A stretch of 64,000 nt of DNA from Marinifaba aquimaris (GTDB lineage: Bacteria > Pseudomonadota > Gammaproteobacteria > Enterobacterales > Alteromonadaceae), in NCBI RefSeq assembly GCF_013328345.1, contig NZ_JABULX010000010.1, positions 56,013 to 120,012 of the forward strand, read 5' to 3'. A program made the translations under genes and the position numbers. Below, one piece after another: positions 9,315 to 18,235 of this stretch; within the stretch, counting starts at the first letter, position 1, and each line of letters opens with the position of its first letter. The notes below the pieces were generated by a model, which did not search any database, was not told the DNA's origin, and worked only from the letters and a program-made list of their open reading frames with translations.

Positions 9315-9709
9315 TACTTGTGCAAGATGTCAGCATTATTATCTTCACCACCAACTTGTCCATCTGCACCATAAGACATTAAGGTATATGGTGCTCCATC
9401 ATTACCTGGGAATTTATACACATAATCATTTCCCCAAGGGTCTTTCGGTAACTCTTTTGGTAAATATGGACCATCCCAGCGAGGCTTATTACTAGTCCTT
9501 AGCTCAGTAAGGTTTTCAGGATAAGAGCCCATATCAAGGCGATAAGTATCAAGTGCCGTTTCAAATGCGGCCATCTGAGTTTTTGCAATACCGCGCTCTG
9601 CGGTACCTAATTTCCCAAAGAATTTAGGAGCGACTAAAGAAGCGAGCAATCCCAGAATAACAATGACAATCAATAACTCAATCATTGTGAAGCCACGATA
9701 TTTATTCAT
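9314..9709 (-). CDS. gspG: Major pseudopilin GspG
   Basis: Fibre-forming subunit of the pseudopilus, 131 residues. Leader MNKYRG is followed by FTMIELLIVIVILGLLASLVAP, the classical GspG N-terminus with Glu5. The C-terminal calcium-site region is present: KDPWGNDYVYKFPG, then SYGADGQVGG and DNNADI. It is the promoter-proximal gene here, ahead of gspE. In the canonical gspCDEFG order it comes fifth. Confidence 0.95.
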   Translation of the reverse strand: MNKYRGFTMIELLIVIVILGLLASLVAPKFFGKLGTAERGIAKTQMAAFETALDTYRLDMGSYPENLTELRTSNKPRWDGPYLPKELPKDPWGNDYVYKFPGNDGAPYTLMSYGADGQVGGEDNNADILHK

Positions 9710-9742
9710 ATTTAAGAACCTTGTAAATTTGAAATTTTTTAG

Positions 9743-9771
9743 AGTTTACCACAGCAAACTTTATAGCTTAA
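9743..9771 (-). promoter_or_regulatory. Possible extended -10 promoter for the T2SS operon
   Basis: On the minus strand TAAACT is preceded by TGG (extended -10 form) with TTAAGC 17 bases upstream, about 34 bases before the gspG ATG. The -35 is poor, so the call rests on the extended -10 and on the position before the first gene. The rest of the 146-base gap shows nothing clear. Confidence 0.35.
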
Positions 9772-9855
9772 AGTTGAAACGGTTAATATGCCTGCAATAC
9801 AGGTTTAACAAGAGATTTAGAAAACTGGCGACATAAGAACAAAATAGACTGGCGA

Positions 9856-10194
9856 TTACTGTTGCTTTAGTTTTGATTCAAGTATCGCCATTCGTTGTGC
9901 TAGTCGGTCCATTTTGACTCTTGACTTAGCCCTCTCTATATCGGCCAAAAGTGATTTGATTAAAAGTATCATGCACGCAAGAACGACTGGTAAAATTGGA
10001 GAGTAGGCTATTCCTAAACTTTCAGCAGCTATGTCTGTTATACTGGGAAAAAAACCTAGTATTAGAGTAATAAAAGCAATTGCAAACCACCTAAAGGCAG
10101 CTCCCATTAAAATAGCATCACGGCGAATTAGCACAAAAACAACTATAAAAAAAATAGAGACAATAACAGAAGTAAATATTTGGAAGTCGTGCAC
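9856..10194 (-). CDS. DUF2304 family membrane protein
   Basis: Small inner-membrane protein of 112 residues with three hydrophobic segments (about 8-25, 33-50, 65-82) and a charged C-terminal helix. This matches DUF2304 proteins, commonly encoded beside family 2 glycosyltransferases of the dolichyl-phosphate sugar type, as here. The start is GTG, two bases after the neighbouring glycosyltransferase. Molecular function unknown; a membrane partner for the transferase is an inference from the pairing. Confidence 0.75.
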   Translation of the reverse strand: MHDFQIFTSVIVSIFFIVVFVLIRRDAILMGAAFRWFAIAFITLILGFFPSITDIAAESLGIAYSPILPVVLACMILLIKSLLADIERAKSRVKMDRLAQRMAILESKLKQQ

Positions 10195-10196
10195 AA

Positions 10197-10907
10197 TTAA
10201 TCTCGGTTTGGTAATTTTATATTTTCATGAGTATTGGTTTTAGCTACCTTACTTAAACAAAGCATAGTAGTGTATGCCATATAATAAGCCACAGCCCACC
10301 ACGAATAGAAAATACGTGAAATCCCAGAAACACGTTTCTTCATATCCACTGCTACTTCTGTTTTTGTTAACCGAAATGTACGTAACATCAACAATACACC
10401 TACATCTTGATATTCCAGTAAAGTGGCTGCCTCACTACATAATACAGAAATTGCGGCTTTATTGTATAACCTGAGACCAGAAGTTAAATCTTTAACATTT
10501 ATCCCCGACATAAAGCGAAACCCTCTCCAAGCAACATGACGAGCAAATGAGCCACGTTTTGGACAAGAGCCAATAACAATATCAACTTGTAGTTCTTTTT
10601 GTGCAGACAATAAGGAAGATAGTGAAGAAGCTAAATGTTGTCCATCAGCATCAAATGTAATGACATTTTCAAAACCCTGATCATGTGCATAACGAATACC
10701 AGCTTGCGTAGCTTTCCAAGCTCCAAGGTTATATGGGAGAGAGAGTAGATACACTCCATGTTTTAATACTCGTTGAGCCGTTGTATCATCACTGGCATCA
10801 TCAACTACTAAAATACGCTGAAAACCGTGATGTTTTAAGTCTTCGATAACATGTTCAATAGTTGCCTCTTCATTATGGGCAGGAATGACAACTAGGGTAG
10901 ATTCCAT
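10197..10907 (-). CDS. Family 2 glycosyltransferase (polyprenyl-phosphate sugar transferase type)
   Basis: GT-A enzyme of about 236 residues starting LVVIPAHNEE, with VVDDASDD for nucleotide binding and TFDADGQH as the metal-binding DxD. This is the dolichol-phosphate mannosyltransferase-like subfamily, which loads a sugar onto a lipid phosphate. I place the start at the ATG at 10907, where the fold begins. The frame extends to a TTG at 10973, but that adds 22 residues with no family match. The Shine-Dalgarno is weak. A C-terminal stretch near 205-225 may touch the membrane. Pairs with the DUF2304 gene. Confidence 0.85.
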   Translation of the reverse strand: MESTLVVIPAHNEEATIEHVIEDLKHHGFQRILVVDDASDDTTAQRVLKHGVYLLSLPYNLGAWKATQAGIRYAHDQGFENVITFDADGQHLASSLSSLLSAQKELQVDIVIGSCPKRGSFARHVAWRGFRFMSGINVKDLTSGLRLYNKAAISVLCSEAATLLEYQDVGVLLMLRTFRLTKTEVAVDMKKRVSGISRIFYSWWAVAYYMAYTTMLCLSKVAKTNTHENIKLPNRD

Positions 10908-11140
10908 AAGTAAAAAATAAAACAATTTATCTGCTTTTACATGATTGTATATGTTTGTTCTGCAAACATACAATAGCTTATTACTTCTTACTTGATAATA
11001 TTCCTACAGGTTTTTGTCTAGTTTTATTACTTACAACGGTAACGATGAATATGCCTAATGCAGTACCTCTAACCCCTCCCAAATAAAGATCGTTATTCAG
11101 CTACATAGCGCTTAAAATAGAATAAACACAGAGAATATAA

Positions 11141-12292
11141 TCAGGATAAAATTTGCTCGTAAAGCAACTTTGTTTTTTCAGCGACTCGATTAATCTTAAA
11201 AGTTTCATCGAATCGCTTTCTAGCTGCGCAACCATGCTCTTGCAACAATTCAGGAGTTTTTAGATAAATTTCTAATTTTTCGACTAGAGCATTCACGGAG
11301 TTTGCTTTAGCAACACTACCAGTTTCACCATCTTGAATAACCCATGACATACCACTACCTTCAACATCGGTAACCAAACAGGCTTTTGAAGCCCTAGCGG
11401 CCTCCATCAAAACAACGCCAAAGGCTTCTGTACGTTCAATTGAAGGTAGACAAACCAAGTTAGCATCACTTAAAGTTTGTCCTAGCTCTTCATTTGATAA
11501 CTTACCCAGCAGGTGAACTGAACTTTCCAAGTTCAAATTATTTATTTGTTTTTTTATATCGACTTCAAGATCACCCGTGCCAACAATGTTTAATTCTAAT
11601 ACAAAACCTTTAGCGATAAGTTCAGAGACAGCTTCAATTAAATACTTATGACCTTTATAATAAGTTAAACGCCCTACCATAAGTAACTTAAGGATATTAT
11701 CTTTATCCGACGAAAATCTATGCGAACGATTACTACACTGATCATCAGTAATCCCTAACGGTATGATTTTAGTTTTCTCTCTAAAATTTTCTAAAGGCCT
11801 ACTTGATTCCATATAGGTTTGTGATGTTGCGATTACCGCATTTGCTCGAGCTAACAAAGCTTTTTCAAAAACTGAATAAAATGGATAAAGCATTTTAATT
11901 TTAAAATCGGGCACACTGCCTATTACATCTGCATGCCAATGAATGACCCAAGGGATTTTTTTTATTGAAGGGTAAAGCAAACACCAAAAGGCTGATAAGT
12001 TAGGCATATGAATATGAATTACATCAGGTTTGACTTGCTCAACCATCTTTACTAAATTTAAACCAAAACTAGGTGAAAGCGGAGCATAAGCGAATTGACC
12101 AAAACTCTTAACTCGACACAACAAGCCTCTTTTATTCTGCTCAAAGCATGTCACTTTATTTGTATCATGATGATGAACAATGGCAGAAACCTCATCGGCC
12201 ATAGCCTGCTGAGTTTTGATAAGATCAAACATAAAGTTTTCGATACCGCCCATAAAAGTTGGACAAAATTTGCCAAGGTGAAGAATTTTCAT
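11141..12292 (-). CDS. Family 4 glycosyltransferase
   Basis: GT-B retaining glycosyltransferase of 383 residues. The N-terminal acceptor domain begins MKILHLGKFCPTFMGGIENF with a glycine-rich loop. The C-terminal nucleotide-sugar domain has LLMVGRLTYYKGH and the EAFGVVLMEA form of the E-x7-E motif. It should add a sugar to the growing surface polysaccharide at the cytoplasmic face. Last gene of the twelve-gene operon, its ATG overlapping the previous stop by four bases. Donor and linkage cannot be read from the sequence. Confidence 0.88.
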   Translation of the reverse strand: MKILHLGKFCPTFMGGIENFMFDLIKTQQAMADEVSAIVHHHDTNKVTCFEQNKRGLLCRVKSFGQFAYAPLSPSFGLNLVKMVEQVKPDVIHIHMPNLSAFWCLLYPSIKKIPWVIHWHADVIGSVPDFKIKMLYPFYSVFEKALLARANAVIATSQTYMESSRPLENFREKTKIIPLGITDDQCSNRSHRFSSDKDNILKLLMVGRLTYYKGHKYLIEAVSELIAKGFVLELNIVGTGDLEVDIKKQINNLNLESSVHLLGKLSNEELGQTLSDANLVCLPSIERTEAFGVVLMEAARASKACLVTDVEGSGMSWVIQDGETGSVAKANSVNALVEKLEIYLKTPELLQEHGCAARKRFDETFKINRVAEKTKLLYEQILS

Positions 12293-13461
12293 ATCTTCTT
12301 TAGACGACTATATAAATCTATGGTTTGCTGTGTACAGTTCTGCCAAGAAAACTCTTTCGCTCTAATGAGCCCAGATTCAGTTAATTGCTGGCAAAGAACA
12401 TCATCAATTGCAAGACGAGTTATCCCATCAGTTATATCGTCAACATCGTCATGCTCAACTAAAACTGCACTTCCATTCGTTATCTCGTCCATAGAAGTTT
12501 TCCGACTAGTCAAAACAGGAGTCCCTGATTGCATAGCCTCTAGAACAGGAAGCCCGAAGCCTTCATACACTGAAGGGAATAGCAAAGCCTTAGCTGATGA
12601 ATATAAGAGATGTATTTCAGTTTGGGGTAGATAACCTAAGTGTTTTACCCACCTTTTAGATGAAAGCTTGTTAATACGCTTTTCTATTGCTGAGTTATTC
12701 CAACCATTACCTCCAACAAGTACAAATGGTATAGGAGAATTCGTTCTCTCTTTAAACGCTTCAAAAGCATCTAATAAATTTTCTAAGTTTTTTCTTGGTT
12801 CTAATGTGGATACAAATAGAAAAAATTTCTTATATTCTAGGTTATAGCTTTTTAATAAGGCCTTGGTTTCACGCTCTGTTCTGACTTTAAAGTGCATACT
12901 GGCACCAAGGGGAACTGCAGACACTCTGTCTTCATTTACCCCCAAGGTATCAATAATTTCTCTTTTGACAACATCACTAACAGTTATAATGTGATCAGCA
13001 TCTTTAGAAACGGTTTCTAAAGCGTTATTTACAAAATTAACTCTCGCTATCGGGTGGAAATTTGGGTATTTGATAGTAGAAAGATCGTGTACAGTTACAA
13101 CTTTTTTTCCATCAAAAGGGGGAAGCACAAAGTTAGGTGAATGATAAATGCAATCCGAATAATCCCGTAAAGCAATACGGTTAATAGTAGGCATCACTGA
13201 TTGATAACATTTAACCGCTGAAGGAGAAGCTGCAAGGCTCTTTCTAAGTCTCTGCAAAAAATTTCCCTTTTTCGAAACTGTCTTATTTAGGGCAATATCT
13301 GGACCTAGCAAATTTATTTCTGGGAAAAACTTACCATGAGCAAAAAGAAAAAGCTCCTCCACTTCAATACTTTTCAACAAGTTCAATGAAAGTTGCTTGG
13401 TATAATTACCAATGCCAGTAAGTGGCTGAAGTAAAGGGTCACAGCCTAAAATTATCCTCAT
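12289..13461 (-). CDS. Family 4 glycosyltransferase (mannosyltransferase-like)
   Basis: GT-B enzyme with LFVSTLEPRKNLENLL and SVYEGFGLPVLEAMQSGTPV, the usual donor-binding and E-x7-E signatures of GT4 mannosyl/rhamnosyltransferases. I place the start at the ATG at 13461, where MRIILGCDPL begins the first beta strand. The frame is open to an ATG at 13560, which would add 33 residues with no family match. Part of the polysaccharide operon, followed by another GT4. Sugar specificity unknown. Confidence 0.87.
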   Translation of the reverse strand: MRIILGCDPLLQPLTGIGNYTKQLSLNLLKSIEVEELFLFAHGKFFPEINLLGPDIALNKTVSKKGNFLQRLRKSLAASPSAVKCYQSVMPTINRIALRDYSDCIYHSPNFVLPPFDGKKVVTVHDLSTIKYPNFHPIARVNFVNNALETVSKDADHIITVSDVVKREIIDTLGVNEDRVSAVPLGASMHFKVRTERETKALLKSYNLEYKKFFLFVSTLEPRKNLENLLDAFEAFKERTNSPIPFVLVGGNGWNNSAIEKRINKLSSKRWVKHLGYLPQTEIHLLYSSAKALLFPSVYEGFGLPVLEAMQSGTPVLTSRKTSMDEITNGSAVLVEHDDVDDITDGITRLAIDDVLCQQLTESGLIRAKEFSWQNCTQQTIDLYSRLKKI

Positions 13462-13577
13462 TAAGGTTACCATTTTTTGCATCAAACTGCGTTTATTAAT
13501 TAAAAAACTAGTTATAGAAATTGAAGTTAGTGCAACACAATAATGGCCGACTAATTTCATAAAAATTACTTGCTTTT

Positions 13578-14732
13578 CTAAGATAAATGTTTAATTAGCT
13601 TATCTCTCAGTTTTTTATGTGAGAAAGTACTCCTAGATAGAGTTTCTATAGTTTCAGGTAGTTGGTTATCTCTAAAAGTAGATTTAACTTTTTCCATGAC
13701 AAGATCGATATCATCCCAGCAAATTGTATGCGAATCATTAAGCTGGACCTCTCTAACAGAACCAAATGGTGCAGTTAAGACGGGAACGCCATTACATTGA
13801 GCTTCAATTACAGGTAGCCCCAATCCTTCATTCTGGGACGGAAATAGAAATAAATTTGAGCTTTTAAATTCTCTAGTCAGTTGTTTCGAAGATATTTCTG
13901 GGTACCATCGCACTGATTCCATATTTATAGTTTTGAAGAAACTATAAAATTTTTCAACAGGGCAACGTATAGCACCATACAATACTAATTCATCACAAAT
14001 GTTAGGTTTAGAAAAAAGCTCTTTAAGTATACCAAGTCCTTTACGCTCATCTAAAAAGTTACCTAGAATTATTTTTCTTCCTACCCTTGCAGTTTTTTCA
14101 TTATCGTCTCTTTCATATAAGCTATTAGGTGTCAGAGGAGAGAGGGTTACGACATTCTTATGATTATAAAACTTTAAGAATTCAATCCTAGAAAAATCTG
14201 AGTTTGTGAATACAATATCCACATTTCGATCGTAAAAATAATAACCCAGATGATGTTCATAAGCGAATTCAAATGGTTTTTGAGTTGCTCGTTTCTCAAA
14301 AACATAACGATTTGGTATTAAATCATGTACTATTCCAGCTAGTTTTATGTTCTTAGGTATATGAAGTGAAGGGGAAATAACCCAGGGAGCAGTTATGAAA
14401 AGCCAATCCAAATTCAAGCTTGATATATCACTACCTATCTGGCTGAAGTAACACTTATAGGAACATTTAGTCTCGTAAAGTCTCTTACCACCAGCACGAT
14501 TATACACCTCTGGAATATGTTCTGGCTTGCCCTCTATATACCAAGAAGAGGTAAAGTTGTTATTTAATATCATCTCATAAGGAATGTGCATCTCAAACCA
14601 CATACCATCTAAGTTTGAAATAAAGCAGACTTCAGAAAAAGTTTTAAGCTGAGAATAAATAGTATAAATAACACTTCTAACACCAACATGCTTCGTTAAA
14701 AAATCAGGTTCGACTAAGAGACCAATTTTCAT
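13578..14732 (-). CDS. Family 4-like glycosyltransferase
   Basis: A 384-residue GT-B protein. The N-terminal half is divergent (GVRSVIYTIYSQL near the glycine-rich loop, HDLIPNRY in the middle). The C-terminal half has ILGNFLDERKGLG and SQNEGLGLPVIEAQCNGVPV, the GT4 E-x7-E region. It probably adds one residue of the repeat unit. It lies one base from the DUF4214-type gene upstream. Three GT4 genes in a row suggest a repeat unit or core of at least three sugars. Confidence 0.82.
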   Translation of the reverse strand: MKIGLLVEPDFLTKHVGVRSVIYTIYSQLKTFSEVCFISNLDGMWFEMHIPYEMILNNNFTSSWYIEGKPEHIPEVYNRAGGKRLYETKCSYKCYFSQIGSDISSLNLDWLFITAPWVISPSLHIPKNIKLAGIVHDLIPNRYVFEKRATQKPFEFAYEHHLGYYFYDRNVDIVFTNSDFSRIEFLKFYNHKNVVTLSPLTPNSLYERDDNEKTARVGRKIILGNFLDERKGLGILKELFSKPNICDELVLYGAIRCPVEKFYSFFKTINMESVRWYPEISSKQLTREFKSSNLFLFPSQNEGLGLPVIEAQCNGVPVLTAPFGSVREVQLNDSHTICWDDIDLVMEKVKSTFRDNQLPETIETLSRSTFSHKKLRDKLIKHLS

Positions 14733-14733
14733 A

Positions 14734-16029
14734 TTATTTTCTAGCCTTACATTTAATGATTTTTTTTATGGCACCAATCACACCATTCAACTCTAGTGAT
14801 TCTGGGCTAAATGCGATAGAAACTATAAACTTAAGCTTCCCAAAAAATGTTTTTGAGAAAGACGAGTAGTGTTCATAACCACTTGAATCGGGCTCTCGAT
14901 TAAGAAAGTAAAGATAATGTTTTAGAATATAGTTATTAAGAGCACTCTCTGATTGGAACTTATCATCTTGCTTTTTAGATTCAACTATAAAAGTAGAAGT
15001 GTAATCAGGTGTAATTCCAATTGTGGTCGCAGAGGATAGTACGTTCCATCTTAGAGGAATAGAGCAATCATAAAACGCCCGGCTAATTTCAACGTCCTCT
15101 GCTTGATTCCAGAAAAGAAGGTCATTCATTTTGATACTCTCTAATGAGCTCTTTTTGAATATCAACAGTCCACCATTTGCGTAGCAACGATTGTCAATGT
15201 CTTCTGGTTTTTCAACTATAATCGGGCGACACCAAGCAAGTGCTGTTCTTAATTTGGCGATACATGGGAAGCTGCTACCGCATTCATAATTTTGATTTAT
15301 AGTGACAAAATCGAAATCATATCCAAAAGCTTCAAAACCATTAATAAAATCTGGATTCAAAATGTATCGGTCATGTGCGATTAATAGGTTGTTGTGTATA
15401 GCATGTTGGGCGATCACATTCTTTTTCTTTGAAATTTCGGCCAAGCCTTCTCTAGTATCGACATCGACGTATTCAACATTAAATTCGGAGTAAGCAATAT
15501 TCTTTGGCCCACAAATTAATATTTGAATATCTTGGCCACCAAATTGCCGTATGGACTTACAAAATGAGACCACGTTATCAACTTTATTACCAGTTGTTAG
15601 GAGGGCCATAGTCCACGAGCGATCTTTATATATGTGAGGGGCCTTTCGGTGTATAGTAAAATTTATTTCAAAATAGCTACCATCAAAGCACTCTTCGGAT
15701 ACTTCTGCAGTTAAAAACTTATGTCGGTATAGGTATCGCTTGATCTTAATAACATTGCACTCATCAGTCTGATTAAAGCGAATAATTATATTGCCGCTTT
15801 CTTCAAGGCACCTGATAGCTTCATCAAGAATAGCCTCCCATGACTCATAAGTGGCGAGGCTTTTTTCATATATCCAAACCTGTTTAAATTTAGTATGAAG
15901 AGAACTATGCAGCCTGAAACCGGAGGAATGCTCAATGTAAACGGAGTGCATATAAAATGGAGGTTGCTTACCAAACCAAATTTGATGCTCTGCTGGTAAA
16001 TTAAGATAAAGCGATTCATAATTTAACAT
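14734..16029 (-). CDS. Glycosyltransferase-like protein with C-terminal DUF4214 domain
   Basis: A 431-residue protein in three parts. Residues 1 to about 130 resemble a degraded methyltransferase tail (ILDEAIRCLEESGNIIIRF). Residues 135-350 look like a GT-A transferase, with SWTMALLTTGNK at the start of the fold, AHDRY as a possible DxD substitute, and EDVEISRAFYD. Residues 365-415 match DUF4214 (FLNREPDSSGYEHY, then FSPE), a short helical domain found in surface-polysaccharide enzymes. It may transfer a sugar while DUF4214 docks it to the assembly site. The function is inferred from domains and operon position. Confidence 0.65.
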   Translation of the reverse strand: MLNYESLYLNLPAEHQIWFGKQPPFYMHSVYIEHSSGFRLHSSLHTKFKQVWIYEKSLATYESWEAILDEAIRCLEESGNIIIRFNQTDECNVIKIKRYLYRHKFLTAEVSEECFDGSYFEINFTIHRKAPHIYKDRSWTMALLTTGNKVDNVVSFCKSIRQFGGQDIQILICGPKNIAYSEFNVEYVDVDTREGLAEISKKKNVIAQHAIHNNLLIAHDRYILNPDFINGFEAFGYDFDFVTINQNYECGSSFPCIAKLRTALAWCRPIIVEKPEDIDNRCYANGGLLIFKKSSLESIKMNDLLFWNQAEDVEISRAFYDCSIPLRWNVLSSATTIGITPDYTSTFIVESKKQDDKFQSESALNNYILKHYLYFLNREPDSSGYEHYSSFSKTFFGKLKFIVSIAFSPESLELNGVIGAIKKIIKCKARK

Positions 16030-16970
16030 GGCATTTCCAATATTAGAATTTTGCAGCTACTATCTGCAGATTTGGATTTATAGCCTTTAGATAAAAGTAA
16101 GTCTAAGAGCTTTTGCACGCTAGCAGCTTGAGAGTCATGTAGAACAATTTTAGATTTTTTGTCCAAAAATTTTTCTATTGCTAAATAGTCTCTGGTGGGC
16201 TGTTCATAAAAGTGTCCCCCGTCGATAAAAGCAACACCGATAGGTTCTTGAGGAGAGAATTCGTCAAATATAAATGGAGAAATACCTAAAACCTGCTTAA
16301 CATTCCTAATGCCCCATCGCTCTCGAATTTTACAAGCTGTCTGATATGCAATATTTGATTCTAAAAAGCAAGGAGGAATAACGTTCCTGTTTTCAACGAC
16401 CTTATCAGTATTCCCGCTTTCAACGAATGAGTCTACCGTATAAATTTGGTTATCTTTTTGAAGCTTATCGAGCATTAACCCCATAACACTTGAACTAAAA
16501 CCGAAACCGGTTCCAATTTCTAAAATGCAGCGGCCATGAGGGATATCTACCAACATGGTATTATAGATAATATCAATTTCTTTTCTAGAAATTGATATAG
16601 GGAAATCAGATGACTTTGCTTTAAAGTGGTAATCAGTGTATAAAGATGTATTTACTATGCCCCCAACATTACACACTTCTATAATACCTTCTTCAAGTAA
16701 CTGCATAATGCGTAGATCTATATGCGATAAGTCTTTATCTTCTTTATCTTCAAAGCATGCCATATTCTCAATAATTTTCTTCTGGTGGTAACTTCCCCCG
16801 AGAGTGAATGCGGATATCAGAGAGAGCTCTTTAGCCAACTCTTTTTTATTCGCTGCTTGCCTAAGGAGCTCAACTATCAGATGGATACCATCGATTGAGT
16901 CGAATATGTCTTCATTTCTAATTATTTTTGTTATTTGTCTTACAGCAAGATCTGGATCTTTTTTATTCAT
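16023..16970 (-). CDS. Class I SAM-dependent methyltransferase, cephalosporin-hydroxylase/TylF-like group
   Basis: A 315-residue protein whose C-terminal two thirds is a Rossmann methyltransferase: motif I ILEIGTGFGFSSS (about 145-157), VAFIDGGHFYEQPTRDYLAIEKF with the GGH step typical of Methyltransf_24, and IVLHDS. The N-terminal 110 residues are helical and not assigned. It probably methylates a sugar of the polysaccharide or caps the chain, since terminal methylation sets chain length in many ABC-exported O-antigens. It overlaps the downstream gene by seven bases and wzt by four. The capping role is an inference from wzt adjacency. Confidence 0.75.
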   Translation of the reverse strand: MNKKDPDLAVRQITKIIRNEDIFDSIDGIHLIVELLRQAANKKELAKELSLISAFTLGGSYHQKKIIENMACFEDKEDKDLSHIDLRIMQLLEEGIIEVCNVGGIVNTSLYTDYHFKAKSSDFPISISRKEIDIIYNTMLVDIPHGRCILEIGTGFGFSSSVMGLMLDKLQKDNQIYTVDSFVESGNTDKVVENRNVIPPCFLESNIAYQTACKIRERWGIRNVKQVLGISPFIFDEFSPQEPIGVAFIDGGHFYEQPTRDYLAIEKFLDKKSKIVLHDSQAASVQKLLDLLLSKGYKSKSADSSCKILILEMPC

Positions 16971-18235
16971 CTGCCCACCACAAACTCTGGCTGGAGATCA
17001 ACAAGACCACCAGAGAGTTTTGAATCTACTTTTTTTGATACAGTTATTGTATCTATATTCGTTTTCAAACCAAAATATTCTTTGAACTGTTCTTTATTAA
17101 ATCCATCATTTGCGGCGCCGATAGATATAGTGTATTCCCCTTGTTGTAGGAGTACAGGAAAAGTAATCTTAACTTCAACTGCATTATCAGGCTCACAAGG
17201 GCCAATCATTACACCTTGACAATAAGTATTCGTTTCATAAACATGCTCCCCCATTCTATTTTTAATAACAATTCCAATATGGGGATCAGAAAGCCTTCTA
17301 ATTGCTTTCAAGTTCAAAGATATTTCACATACATCTCTCACGACAAAAAATGAGTAACAATTTACCCTGTTTAAGTTGATACAACTGTAAGAAGTTAGAT
17401 TAAATGGAAAGCAATTATCTTCAGCTTCATGAAGATCCATATTACAGCCTTCTTTTTCTTTTTCTTTTTCTTTTTCTTTTTCTTTTTCTTTATTGCTATT
17501 TCTAAGCCTTGCGTAATGTATACTTTGATATGCGCTAATCGCATCATCTGGTTCACCAGAAATTACCATTTCTCCGTTATTTAAAACAATAACCCTAGAA
17601 CATATCTGAGATACAGCTCCCAGGTCATGTGAAACAAACAAAACAGACGTGCCTTGATTAATGATTTCTTTAATTTTGTTAAAAGACTTTTGCTGAAAAT
17701 ATATATCTCCAACAGACAGTACTTCATCTACAATTAGAAGATCTGTTGTGGCGTAAGTAGCAATAGAGAAGGATAACTTTGCCAGCATCCCTGAAGAATA
17801 AGTTTTAATTGGTTCGTTTAGTGTTGCTTTATCTAGCTCAGAAAAAGATTCAACATAAGCAATACAATCAGAGAGATGCTTATGATCAACACTGTAGAAT
17901 CCAGCTGTTAATTTTATATTATCATAGCCACTAAGCTCGCTATCAAACCCCAGCCCTAATTCAATGATCGCATTACATGAATGGGGCCTGCTAATAGTTC
18001 CTGAATCATTTTGTAGTAAATTAGCAATAACCTTCAGTAATGTAGATTTACCACTACCATTATGCCCAATGATACCGAGGACTTCCCCTTTTTTCATAGA
18101 AAACGATATGTTTTTTAAGGCACTTTTATACGTCAATTTTTTTTTATTACCAAAAACTAAGTATTTTAAATGTGCTAAAGATGATGCCTGTACAAAAGAT
18201 TTACATATAGAATCCAACTCTAAAATAGTGCTCAT
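16967..18235 (-). CDS. wzt: ABC polysaccharide exporter ATPase Wzt with C-terminal glycan-binding domain
   Basis: Nucleotide-binding subunit of an O-antigen/teichoic-type ABC exporter, 422 residues. Walker A GHNGSGKS at 57-64, signature YSSGM at 146-150, Walker B LLIVDE and switch SHD are intact. After the ATPase (to about 245) come seven Lys-Glu pairs (249-262), then a beta-rich domain (about 275-420) like the Wzt carbohydrate-binding domain that recognises the capped chain end. The Lys-Glu linker is encoded by a six-base tandem repeat, unusual for this family. Paired with wzm, whose stop codon adjoins this ATG. Confidence 0.92.
   Translation of the reverse strand: MSTILELDSICKSFVQASSLAHLKYLVFGNKKKLTYKSALKNISFSMKKGEVLGIIGHNGSGKSTLLKVIANLLQNDSGTISRPHSCNAIIELGLGFDSELSGYDNIKLTAGFYSVDHKHLSDCIAYVESFSELDKATLNEPIKTYSSGMLAKLSFSIATYATTDLLIVDEVLSVGDIYFQQKSFNKIKEIINQGTSVLFVSHDLGAVSQICSRVIVLNNGEMVISGEPDDAISAYQSIHYARLRNSNKEKEKEKEKEKEKEGCNMDLHEAEDNCFPFNLTSYSCINLNRVNCYSFFVVRDVCEISLNLKAIRRLSDPHIGIVIKNRMGEHVYETNTYCQGVMIGPCEPDNAVEVKITFPVLLQQGEYTISIGAANDGFNKEQFKEYFGLKTNIDTITVSKKVDSKLSGGLVDLQPEFVVGR
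17450..17491 (-). repeat. Seven-unit hexanucleotide repeat coding (Lys-Glu)7 in wzt
   Basis: A TTTTTC unit (GAAAAA on the coding strand) is repeated perfectly seven times, giving AAA-GAA codons for seven Lys-Glu pairs between the ATPase and the glycan-binding domain. The six-base period means gain or loss of units by slippage keeps the frame and changes only linker length. Confidence 0.95.

Noticed and set aside
12095..12634. 179-codon plus-strand open frame
   Set aside because: It is antisense to two glycosyltransferase genes and has no recognisable fold.
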